Of a DNA stretch of 6,331 bases, positions 1 to 5,785 are shown piece after piece. The notes under the pieces are model-generated. The model saw only the letters and a list, made by a program, of their open reading frames with translations. It did not search any database and was not told the origin of the DNA. The stretch is from contig JACCUF010000377.1 in the NCBI GenBank assembly GCA_013811975.1, positions 1 through 6,331 of the forward strand. The letters run 5' to 3'. Made by a program: the position numbers and the translations under genes. Positions within the stretch are counted from its first letter, which is position 1; every line of letters begins with the position of its first letter. The DNA comes from Geodermatophilaceae bacterium. Lineage in GTDB: Bacteria; Actinomycetota; Actinomycetes; Mycobacteriales; Geodermatophilaceae.

Positions 1-531
1 TTCGAACCCACCCCGCAGGACGAGATCGCAGACGTTGACCCGGATCCGTACGACCTGGACCGCCGCACGGCCGCCTCGCCGGGTGACCCAGACCCTTTCA
101 CAGGGAGCTTCGACCTTCCCGGATATCTGCATCTGGCCATCGATCCCCGGCTGGAGGCCGACCTGCTGCCGGCCAACGGCTTCGTCGGCATGTACAACCG
201 CAGCAGTTCCGACGCCACGGGGGCCAGCTATCAGTTCCAGACCTACGAGCTCGGGTCGCAGGACGAAGCCGACGCGGTGTTCGCGGAGTTCACCCGGATC
301 GAGCAGGAGGAGTTCACCGACCGGGTGATGTTCACGGTCCCCGAGGATCCGACCATCCCGTGCTTCTACATCCCGGCGACCGAGGCAGGGGGCAAGGTCT
401 ACCAGCGCTGCTACAGCCGGGTCGGCCGCTATCTCGGGCTGACCGATGTATTCGCGGTCACCGACCCCACGGACATCACGGCGGTCCGCGGCTACGTCCA
501 GGAGCAGATCCGGTTGATGGCGTCCGCCTGA
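1..531 (+). CDS. Unrecognised protein, C-terminal 176 residues (5' end cut off by the window), possibly secreted or a lipoprotein
   Basis: The reading frame is open from the first base and ends at TGA 529-531, so the true start lies to the left. The visible part begins with an acidic, proline-rich stretch of about 35 residues that looks like a linker. A folded region of about 140 residues follows, with alternating hydrophobic and aromatic residues. It has only two cysteines, about 16 residues apart near residues 120 and 136 (in PCFYIP and QRCYSR), which could form a disulfide outside the cytoplasm. I do not recognise the family with certainty. The C-terminal pattern (Cys, Cys, GRYL, then a final helix) reminds me of DUF7373-type lipoproteins of Mycobacteriales, but that is a guess from memory. 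No signal peptide or lipobox can be seen because the N-terminus is missing. Codon use matches the neighbours. The ATG at 190 is internal and unlikely to be the start, because good coding sequence continues upstream. Confidence 0.65.
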   Translation, partial: FEPTPQDEIADVDPDPYDLDRRTAASPGDPDPFTGSFDLPGYLHLAIDPRLEADLLPANGFVGMYNRSSSDATGASYQFQTYELGSQDEADAVFAEFTRIEQEEFTDRVMFTVPEDPTIPCFYIPATEAGGKVYQRCYSRVGRYLGLTDVFAVTDPTDITAVRGYVQEQIRLMASA

Positions 532-539
532 CCCCCATG

Positions 540-590
540 CCGGTTGCCCGCGCAAACGGGCCCGGCTTTGCCGCGACGACGGGCAGCCGG
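540..590. repeat. Imperfect inverted repeat between the first gene and the rplM promoter
   Basis: The arm CCGGTTGCCCG (540-550) faces CGGGCAGCCGG (580-590), an 11-bp dyad with one G-T wobble and a 29-nt spacer. A smaller hairpin, GCCCG-CGCAAA-CGGGC (546-561), lies inside it. It starts 9 nt after the stop of the first gene, so it could help end that transcript, although no T-tract follows. The right arm sits in the spacer of the predicted rplM promoter, so an operator role is also possible. Confidence 0.3.
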
Positions 591-596
591 TATCGT
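568..596 (+). promoter_or_regulatory. Predicted SigA-type promoter of the rplM-rpsI-glmM operon
   Basis: TTGCCG at 568-573 is followed after exactly 17 bp by TATCGT at 591-596. This fits the actinobacterial vegetative pattern, with TTG at -35 and TANNNT at -10. Transcription would start near 603, giving a leader of about 127 nt before the rplM GTG. It is the best-spaced pair I found in the gap and stands before a gene that must be strongly expressed. The start site is inferred. Confidence 0.55.
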
Positions 597-602
597 TGCC
601 GG

Positions 603-729
603 TTGGCGCACGAGCCACTTCACCTAGGTGCAGCCGCGTCAGATACCAAGTGTGATCCGCCGACGCCCACGGGCGGATGCAGCGCGGACCAGGCATGAAC
701 CGAGACCAGCGAGACAAGAAGGCAGGACC
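603..729 (+). promoter_or_regulatory. Structured 5' leader of rplM
   Basis: The leader contains a perfect 7-bp hairpin, ATCCGCC (655-661) and GGCGGAT (672-678), with a 10-nt loop. It also has a 10-bp palindrome CACCTAGGTG (621-630), a CACTT/AAGTG pairing (616-620 with 648-652) and a possible closing stem CCGCG/CGCGG (634-638 with 683-687). Ribosomal protein operons are often controlled by binding of the encoded protein to such leaders. Autoregulation here is inference, and I do not recognise a named leader motif. Confidence 0.35.
717..722 (+). promoter_or_regulatory. Ribosome binding site of rplM
   Basis: AGAAGG ends 7 nt before the GTG at 730. This is good Shine-Dalgarno spacing, and it supports that GTG over the upstream in-frame ATG at 628. 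Confidence 0.65.
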
Positions 730-1173
730 GTGCGCACGTACAGCCCCCGCCCCGGCGAGGTCGATCGCCACTGGCACGTCATCGATGCCACCGACGTGGT
801 GCTCGGCCGGCTGGCGAGCCAAGTCGCCGTGCTGTTGCGCGGCAAGCACAAGCCTGAGTTCGCCCCACACGTCGACACCGGCGATTTCGTCGTCGTGATC
901 AATGCCGGCAAGATCGCCCTCACCGGCAACAAGCGGACCGACAAGATCGTCTACCGGCACTCCGGCTATCCCGGTGGTCTGAAGCAGCGCCCCGTCGGCG
1001 ACCTGCTCGCCTCCCGTCCCGAGCGGGTCATCGAGACCGCCGTCAAGGGGATGCTTCCGCACAACACGCTCGGTCGAAAAATGCTGACCAAGCTCAAGGT
1101 GTACGGCGGACCAGCTCACCCGCACACCGCCCAGAGCCCCGAACCCTTCGAGATCAAGCAGGTTGCCCAGTGA
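730..1173 (+). CDS. rplM: 50S ribosomal protein L13
   Basis: L13 binds 23S rRNA early in assembly of the large ribosomal subunit. The 147-residue product has the usual actinobacterial length. The N-terminal VRTY and WHVIDATDVVLGRLAS are typical, followed by LLRGKHKP (about residues 35-42), YRHSGYPGGL (about 76-85) and the L13 signature VKGMLPHNTLGR (about 107-118). The C-terminus ends EIKQVAQ, as in many actinobacterial L13 proteins. The GTG at 730 was chosen because it gives the family N-terminus and has an AGAAGG ribosome site 7 nt upstream. The frame stays open back to an ATG at 628, but that would add 34 arginine-rich residues foreign to the family. The stop overlaps the rpsI start by 4 bp (GTGA), so the two genes are probably translationally coupled, with the pair transcribed from the promoter near 568. 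Confidence 0.97.
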   Translation: MRTYSPRPGEVDRHWHVIDATDVVLGRLASQVAVLLRGKHKPEFAPHVDTGDFVVVINAGKIALTGNKRTDKIVYRHSGYPGGLKQRPVGDLLASRPERVIETAVKGMLPHNTLGRKMLTKLKVYGGPAHPHTAQSPEPFEIKQVAQ

Positions 1174-1577
1174 CCGCCGCCGTACTCACCGACAAGCCGG
1201 TCCAGACCGTCGGCCGCCGCAAGCAGGCCATCGTCCGGGTTCGCCTGGTCCCGGGCACCGGGCAGTTCAAGCTCAATGGCCGCACCCTGAGCGAGTACTT
1301 CCCCAACAAGCTGCATCAGCAGCTCATTCGCGAGCCACTGGTCACCCTGGACCGGGTCGGCAGTTACGACATCGTCGCCCTGCTGCACGGTGGCGGCGTC
1401 ACCGGCCAGGCCGGCGCGCTACGGCTGGCCATTGCCCGCGCCCTGGTCGTCCTGGACGAGGACGACCGCTCGGTGCTGCGCAAGGCCGGATTCATGACCC
1501 GTGACCCGCGGGCAAAGGAGCGCAAGAAGTACGGGCTGAAGAAGGCCCGCAAGGCCCCCCAGTACTCGAAGCGCTGA
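1170..1577 (+). CDS. rpsI: 30S ribosomal protein S9
   Basis: S9 belongs to the head of the small ribosomal subunit, and its basic C-terminal tail reaches the P-site tRNA. The 135-residue product opens with a short variable stretch and then VGRRKQAIVRVRL (about residues 14-26). It continues with NGRTLSEYF (36-44) and the S9 signature GGGVTGQAGALRLAIARAL (about 74-92). The lysine- and arginine-rich tail ends in QYSKR, with the near-invariant terminal Lys-Arg. It starts at a GTG that shares its last two bases and one more with the rplM TGA. No strong Shine-Dalgarno is visible, so it probably depends on ribosomes finishing rplM. This is a shorter N-terminus than in mycobacterial S9, which often carries an acidic extension. 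glmM follows 18 bp downstream in the same direction. Confidence 0.97.
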   Translation: MTAAVLTDKPVQTVGRRKQAIVRVRLVPGTGQFKLNGRTLSEYFPNKLHQQLIREPLVTLDRVGSYDIVALLHGGGVTGQAGALRLAIARALVVLDEDDRSVLRKAGFMTRDPRAKERKKYGLKKARKAPQYSKR

Positions 1578-1595
1578 CCCCGGGTGCCGCCGCCG

Positions 1596-2936
1596 ATGGG
1601 TCAGCTGTTCGGTACCGACGGCATTCGCGGACTGGCCAATGCCGAGCTGAGCCCGGAGCTCGCGCTCGCTGTCGCTGTCGCCGCGGCCGAAGTACTGGCG
1701 CCGGGTGACTCCTCGCGTCGGCCGGTGGCCCTGGTAGGTCGCGACCCCCGGGCCAGCGGCGAGATGCTCGAGGCGGCCGTGGTCGCGGGACTGACCAGTG
1801 CCGGAGTCGACGTGCTCCGGTGCGGAGTCATTCCCACCCCGGGCCTGGCCTTTCTCACCGCAGATTCCGACGCCGACCTGGGTGTGATGCTGTCGGCCAG
1901 CCACAACCCGATGCCTGACAACGGCATCAAGATCTTCACTCGCGGCGGCCGCAAGCTGACCGATGACATCGAGGACATCATCGAGGCTCGCGTCCGGCGT
2001 GCGTCGGAGGAGCGGGCCCGGCCGGTTGGTGCTGGTGTAGGCAGGGTGCTCGACGATGTCCTGGGCGCGGCGCGTTACCGGGAGCATCTGCTCTCAGCAC
2101 TGCCCGACCGTCTCGAGGGGCTGTCCATCGTGGTCGACTGCGCGAACGGGGCAGCCGCCCACTACGCGCCGAAGGTGTACGCCGACGCCGGTGCGACGAT
2201 GCACGCCATCGGGGACGCTCCGGATGGTCTGAACATCAATGACGGTTGCGGCTGCACCCATCTGGGGGCACTGCAGCAGGCGGTCACCGAGCTGGGGGCC
2301 GATCTCGGGATCGCCCACGACGGCGACGCCGACCGTTGCCTCGCCGTGGATGCCGACGGTCAGATCGTGGACGGCGACGCGATCCTCGCGGTGTGTGCGA
2401 TCGGCCTGCACGCGTCCGGCAAGCTCGCGCAGGACACGGTGGTGGCTACCGTGATGAGCAATCTCGGTTTCCTCAAGGCGATGACCGCGGCAGGTATCTC
2501 GGTCCTGACCACAGCCGTCGGCGACCGTTATGTCCTGGACGCGTTGCATTCTGGGGGGCTCTCACTGGGCGGTGAACAAAGTGGCCACGTGATCTTTCCC
2601 GAGTATGCGACAACCGGTGACGGTCTGTTGACCGGTCTGATGCTCGCCTCCCGGATGGCAGCGACCGGACAGAGTGTCGCCGAACTGGCCTCGGTCGTGA
2701 CCCGACTTCCCCAGATTCTGCTCAACGTCGCCGTCACCGACCGAAGCGCGGTAGCCGAGTCTGAGACCGTTGCCGATGCGGTCCATGTCGCCGAGGAGGA
2801 ACTTGGAGACTCCGGCCGGGTGTTGTTGCGCCCCTCCGGAACCGAGCAACTCGTCCGAGTGATGGTTGAGGCACCGACCCAGGAGCAGGCCGACGCTGTC
2901 GCCCAGCGGCTGGCCGCGGTCGTGGCCGCCAGCTGA
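1596..2936 (+). CDS. glmM: Phosphoglucosamine mutase
   Basis: GlmM converts glucosamine-6-phosphate to glucosamine-1-phosphate in the cytoplasm, the second step towards UDP-GlcNAc and peptidoglycan. The 446-residue product has all four alpha-D-phosphohexomutase domains. The N-terminal LFGTDGIRG is at residues 4-12. The phosphoserine loop SASHNP is at 100-105 (catalytic Ser102, same number as in E. coli). The metal loop DGDADR is at 242-247, with Asp242, 244 and 246 as ligands. The sugar-specificity loop GEQSGH is at 326-331 and the phosphate-binding loop RPSGTE at 412-417. The ATG at 1596 gives the usual start MG-LFGTDG. A GTG at 1584 is in frame and would add MPPP. GGGTG at 1582-1586 can serve as a Shine-Dalgarno for the ATG, so I prefer 1596. 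It follows rpsI by 18 bp and is probably cotranscribed with the ribosomal genes, an arrangement common in actinobacteria. Confidence 0.96.
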   Translation: MGQLFGTDGIRGLANAELSPELALAVAVAAAEVLAPGDSSRRPVALVGRDPRASGEMLEAAVVAGLTSAGVDVLRCGVIPTPGLAFLTADSDADLGVMLSASHNPMPDNGIKIFTRGGRKLTDDIEDIIEARVRRASEERARPVGAGVGRVLDDVLGAARYREHLLSALPDRLEGLSIVVDCANGAAAHYAPKVYADAGATMHAIGDAPDGLNINDGCGCTHLGALQQAVTELGADLGIAHDGDADRCLAVDADGQIVDGDAILAVCAIGLHASGKLAQDTVVATVMSNLGFLKAMTAAGISVLTTAVGDRYVLDALHSGGLSLGGEQSGHVIFPEYATTGDGLLTGLMLASRMAATGQSVAELASVVTRLPQILLNVAVTDRSAVAESETVADAVHVAEEELGDSGRVLLRPSGTEQLVRVMVEAPTQEQADAVAQRLAAVVAAS

Positions 2937-2943
2937 CCCAGGA

Positions 2944-3819
2944 TCAGAGGGTGGCGTTGGCCACCGGTACGGCGAAGACCTCGCACCAGATAAGTACGGT
3001 CAACGGCTCGACTCCGTCGCCAGGGACCGCGCCGGCGGGGATCTCGTAGTTCTGGTCGCCGACTGTGCCCTTCAGGTCGCCGAGCAACGTGCCGCCGTCC
3101 GGTACGGACACGTTGGCACCGACTACGACGTATACGTCGTAGTCCGGCCCGGACTCGACGGAGAACTGTTCGAAGCGGACAAGAAGTGAGCCGTCCTCGA
3201 GCTGGATGAGACGGGCCACCCCAGCCGCCTCATGGTCGATCCCCACGAACTGCGCCGTGCCGACTTCGATCGGGCCGCTGCGCTCGGGTGCCGGCGCCGA
3301 AGACTGTGCCGGCGGCGCCGACGAAGGCCCCGCCGACGGTGCTGAGCCGGTGCTCGCCTCTGGCGCCGTTGAGGACGACGGTGGAGCGGCAGCGTTCAGA
3401 CCTTCAGGTGCGGCCTCGCTCACAGATGTCGACAGGTAGGAAGGGAGCACGGCCACGGTGACCGCCGCGACCAGTGGAACGAGGCCTGCCAGCTGTCCCG
3501 CCCAACCCCGCCGGGTCAGTCGGGCGACGCCCACGAGCAGGCCGAGGGTGAGTAGTCCGGCGGCTATCCCGAAGGTCACGGCCTTCGCGCTCCCGGCACC
3601 TGAGACGACGGCACCGATATGGGTGAGCGTCCAGAACCCCACGAAGGCGGCGATGAGCAGGTACGGGAGCCAGCCCCACCCAGGCCATTGAATCCGGGTC
3701 GACCCGGTACCGCTACGGCTGCCCGAGCCGCCGCGCGAGTGGGTGTCGGCGCCGGGTGACTCGCCGGGTGGTTCCGACGTGCCGGCCTGGTCCTGAACAC
3801 GGGCGGAGTGAGTGGTCAC
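2944..3819 (-). CDS. Membrane-anchored protein with a C-terminal DM13-like domain
   Basis: This is a 291-residue protein in four parts. Residues 1-48 are a polar, Gly/Ser-rich tail. Three predicted helices lie at about 51-73, 79-100 and 108-129. Residues 135-183 are a Pro/Ser/Ala-rich linker. Residues 186-291 resemble DM13 domains: FVGIDHEAAGVARLI, a LEDGSLLVRFE strand pair, SGPDYDVYVVV, LKGTVGDQNYEIP and the closing IWCEVFAVPVANATL with one Cys (279). DM13 has been proposed to be a redox or electron-transfer domain with a near-invariant cysteine, but no reaction is established here. The RLTRRG loop between helices 2 and 3 is positive, which puts the N-terminus inside and the linker and DM13 domain outside. 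The GTG at 3819 was chosen because GGGA stands about 10 nt upstream. A GTG at 3840 adds seven residues and is possible. It is antisense to its neighbours, convergent with glmM and divergent from glmS. Confidence 0.85.
   Translation of the reverse strand: MTTHSARVQDQAGTSEPPGESPGADTHSRGGSGSRSGTGSTRIQWPGWGWLPYLLIAAFVGFWTLTHIGAVVSGAGSAKAVTFGIAAGLLTLGLLVGVARLTRRGWAGQLAGLVPLVAAVTVAVLPSYLSTSVSEAAPEGLNAAAPPSSSTAPEASTGSAPSAGPSSAPPAQSSAPAPERSGPIEVGTAQFVGIDHEAAGVARLIQLEDGSLLVRFEQFSVESGPDYDVYVVVGANVSVPDGGTLLGDLKGTVGDQNYEIPAGAVPGDGVEPLTVLIWCEVFAVPVANATL
2950..2965. terminator. Possible hairpin terminator between the convergent glmM and DM13 gene ends
   Basis: GGTGGC (2950-2955), loop GTTG and GCCACC (2960-2965) form a perfect 6-bp hairpin. 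It starts 13 nt after the glmM stop and lies inside the last codons of the minus-strand gene. No T-tract follows in either direction, so termination is only a guess. The gap of 7 bp between the two stop codons leaves no room for a terminator outside coding sequence. Confidence 0.3.
3085..3115. repeat. Nested inverted repeat inside the DM13 gene
   Basis: The arms CAACGTG (3085-3091) and CACGTTG (3109-3115) enclose a small hairpin TCCG-GTA-CGGA (3098-3108), with six unpaired bases on one side. It lies 5 bp from the larger palindrome at 3121. It falls within sequence coding for the DM13-like domain, so it may be a by-product of the codons. Confidence 0.35.
3121..3144. repeat. Perfect 24-bp palindrome inside the DM13 gene
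   Basis: The half-site GACTACGACGTA is followed directly by its exact reverse complement, with no spacer. The dyad does not extend further on either side (C on both flanks). It lies in codon register, so the minus strand encodes DYDVYVVV in the DM13-like domain and the plus strand would encode the same eight residues. A function as operator or RNA hairpin is unproven. Confidence 0.8.
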
Positions 3820-3869
3820 GCAATGAGCGTCCCACGGCACGGAGCGCAGAGCTGTGACGTCTTGATGAC

Positions 3870-3875
3870 TACCCT
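3870..3875 (+). promoter_or_regulatory. Predicted -10 element of glmS (leaderless transcript)
   Basis: TACCCT fits the actinobacterial TANNNT pattern and is followed by exactly 7 nt before the ATG at 3883. Transcription would then begin at or next to the start codon. I see no good TTG -35 element at 16-18 bp, which weakens the call. No Shine-Dalgarno precedes the ATG, which agrees with a leaderless message. Confidence 0.45.
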
Positions 3876-3882
3876 GAGCCGC

Positions 3883-5745
3883 ATGTGCGGGATCATCGGT
3901 TACGTCGGGACGAAGTCTGCCGAGGACATCGTCCTCGAGGGCCTCCGGCGGATGGAGTACCGCGGATACGACTCTGCCGGCATCGCACTGGTGGCTGTCG
4001 ACGGGCTGGTGACTGCCAAGAAGGCGGGCAAGCTCGCGAATCTCGAGAAAGCGCTGGCCGATCAGCCGCTACCTCCGGCCACGACCGGTTTGGGGCACAC
4101 CCGCTGGGCTACGCACGGCCCGCCCGTCGACCGCAACGCCCACCCGCACGTCTCAGCCGATCGAAAGGCCGCCGTCGTCCATAACGGCATCATCGAGAAC
4201 TTCGGCGCACTGCGCAGTGAACTCGAACGGGCCGGTCTTGAGTTGTCCTCCGACACCGACACCGAGGTCGTCGCCCACCTGCTGGCAGCCGCCCACGCCG
4301 CACAGACCGGACCCGATGCCGGCCGATTGGCAGCGGCGATGCGCGCCGTCTGCCTACGGCTCGAGGGTTCGTTCAGCCTGGTGACTGTGCACGCCGACCA
4401 CCCCGGCCAGGTCGTCGGGGCCAGGCGGAACCAACCGCTGGTCGGCGGAATCGGCGACGGGGAGTACTTCCTCGGCAGCGACGTATCAGCGTTCATCGCA
4501 CACACCCGGGACGCCCTCGAACTCGGCCAGGACCAAGTTGTCACTCTTGACGTCGAGCATGGGGTCACGGTCACCGACTTCGCGGGGACGCCGGTGCAGC
4601 CCAAGCGCTTTTATGTCGATTGGGACGCTGCTGCGGCGGAGAAGGGCGGCTATGCCTGGTTCATGCTCAAGGAGATCGACGAGCAGCCGGCCGCGATTGC
4701 GGACACGCTCCGGGGCAGGCTGTCCGAGACGGGTCAGATCGTGCTCGACGAGGTGCGCCTGTCCGATGAGGATCTGCGCGATATCGACAAGGTCTTCATC
4801 GTTGCCTGCGGGACGGCCAATCACGCCGCCATGGTGGCGAAGTACGCCATCGAACACTGGACTCGGCTGCCTTGTGAGGTGGAGTTGGCCAGCGAGTTCC
4901 GCTATCGCGATCCGGTGCTCGACCGTTCGACGCTGGTCATCGCGATCAGCCAGAGCGGTGAAACCATGGACACCCTGATGGCGCTGCGCCACGCCAAGGA
5001 CCAACGGGCCCGGGTACTGGCCATCTGCAACACGAACGGATCGACGATCCCCCGCGAGTCCGACGCGGTTCTCTATACCCGGGCCGGACCGGAGGTCGCG
5101 GTCGCCTCCACCAAGGCTTTCCTAGCCCAACTCGCCGCCTGCTACCTGGTGGCTCTCTATCTTGCCCAAGCTCGAGGCACGAAGTACGCCGACGAGATCG
5201 CCGCGATCGTGGCCCAACTGAACATGCTGCCCGACGCCGTCGCAGACACGCTCGGGCGGATGGATCAGGTGCGGGCCATCGGTCGTGAGCTGGCCAAGGA
5301 GCCCACAATCCTGTTCGTCGGGCGCCATGTTGGCTATCCCATTGCCCTCGAGGGCGCGTTGAAACTCAAGGAGTTGGCCTACATCCACGCCGAGGGCTTC
5401 GCGGCGGGCGAGCTCAAGCACGGCTACATCTCGCTCATCGAAGAGGGCACGCCGGTCGTGACAGTTATCCCCGCACGTGGCCGGAACAGCGTGCACAGCA
5501 AGGTGATCAGCAATATCCAAGAGATGCGGGCCCGCGGCGCGAAGACCATCGTGATCGCCGCGGACGGCGATGACGAGGTCGCGCCGTACGCCGACCATCT
5601 CATCTACGTCCCGACGACGCCGACCCTGCTGGCTCCGGTGCTCACCGCGATCCCCATGCAGGTCCTGGCCTGCGAGATCGCCGACATCCGCGGCCTGGAT
5701 GTCGACCAACCGCGCAACCTGGCGAAGTCCGTCACGGTTGAGTAG
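3883..5745 (+). CDS. glmS: Glutamine--fructose-6-phosphate aminotransferase (isomerizing)
   Basis: GlmS makes glucosamine-6-phosphate from fructose-6-phosphate, with glutamine as nitrogen donor, the first step towards UDP-GlcNAc. The 620-residue product has a class II glutaminase domain (about 2-240) with catalytic Cys2 exposed after Met removal, then HTRWATHG (72-79) and NGIIEN (101-106). The first SIS domain (about 295-440) has ACGTAN (308-313), SQSGET (356-361) and ASTKAF (408-413). The second (about 465-610) has GELKHG (509-514) and ends DQPRNLAKSVTVE, with the isomerase lysine at 615 (E. coli Lys603). The ATG at 3883 is the only start that leaves Cys at position 2. An in-frame ATG at 3865 and a start at 3808 would bury the nucleophile. 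After GELKHG it has Tyr where I expect Pro. It diverges from the DM13 gene across 63 bp and probably has a leaderless mRNA. acpS follows after 40 bp. Confidence 0.97.
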   Translation: MCGIIGYVGTKSAEDIVLEGLRRMEYRGYDSAGIALVAVDGLVTAKKAGKLANLEKALADQPLPPATTGLGHTRWATHGPPVDRNAHPHVSADRKAAVVHNGIIENFGALRSELERAGLELSSDTDTEVVAHLLAAAHAAQTGPDAGRLAAAMRAVCLRLEGSFSLVTVHADHPGQVVGARRNQPLVGGIGDGEYFLGSDVSAFIAHTRDALELGQDQVVTLDVEHGVTVTDFAGTPVQPKRFYVDWDAAAAEKGGYAWFMLKEIDEQPAAIADTLRGRLSETGQIVLDEVRLSDEDLRDIDKVFIVACGTANHAAMVAKYAIEHWTRLPCEVELASEFRYRDPVLDRSTLVIAISQSGETMDTLMALRHAKDQRARVLAICNTNGSTIPRESDAVLYTRAGPEVAVASTKAFLAQLAACYLVALYLAQARGTKYADEIAAIVAQLNMLPDAVADTLGRMDQVRAIGRELAKEPTILFVGRHVGYPIALEGALKLKELAYIHAEGFAAGELKHGYISLIEEGTPVVTVIPARGRNSVHSKVISNIQEMRARGAKTIVIAADGDDEVAPYADHLIYVPTTPTLLAPVLTAIPMQVLACEIADIRGLDVDQPRNLAKSVTVE

Positions 5746-5785
5746 TGCCCGTTCTCATGCCACCAGTGCCACCCACCGCCGCGCT

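Noticed and set aside
628..729. N-terminal extension of rplM from the ATG at 628
   Set aside because: The added 34 residues are arginine-rich and not part of L13. The GTG at 730 has a good ribosome site and the family N-terminus.
695..898. Small upstream frame from the ATG at 695 overlapping rplM
   Set aside because: It has no ribosome site, runs out of frame through rplM and encodes a low-complexity product typical of a shadow.
1419..2087. 222-codon open frame on the minus strand over rpsI and glmM
   Set aside because: It is antisense to two certain genes. Long open shadows are normal at this GC content, and it has no recognisable motif.
2866..3189. Plus-strand open frame after glmM with a DYDVYVVV stretch
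   Set aside because: It overlaps the end of glmM and the DM13 gene. The match to DM13 comes only from the palindrome at 3121-3144.
3250..3400. Repeat-rich GC stretch in the DM13 gene as a possible mobile or variable repeat
   Set aside because: It is the codon pattern of the Pro/Ser/Ala-rich linker. No exact tandem unit of note is seen.
3820..3882. glmS ribozyme or riboswitch before glmS
   Set aside because: Only 63 bp separate glmS from the divergent gene, too little for the ribozyme, which is also typical of Firmicutes. No matching fold is visible.
3808..3882. Longer GlmS starting at 3808 or 3865
   Set aside because: Either would put residues before the catalytic Cys, which must become the N-terminal residue.
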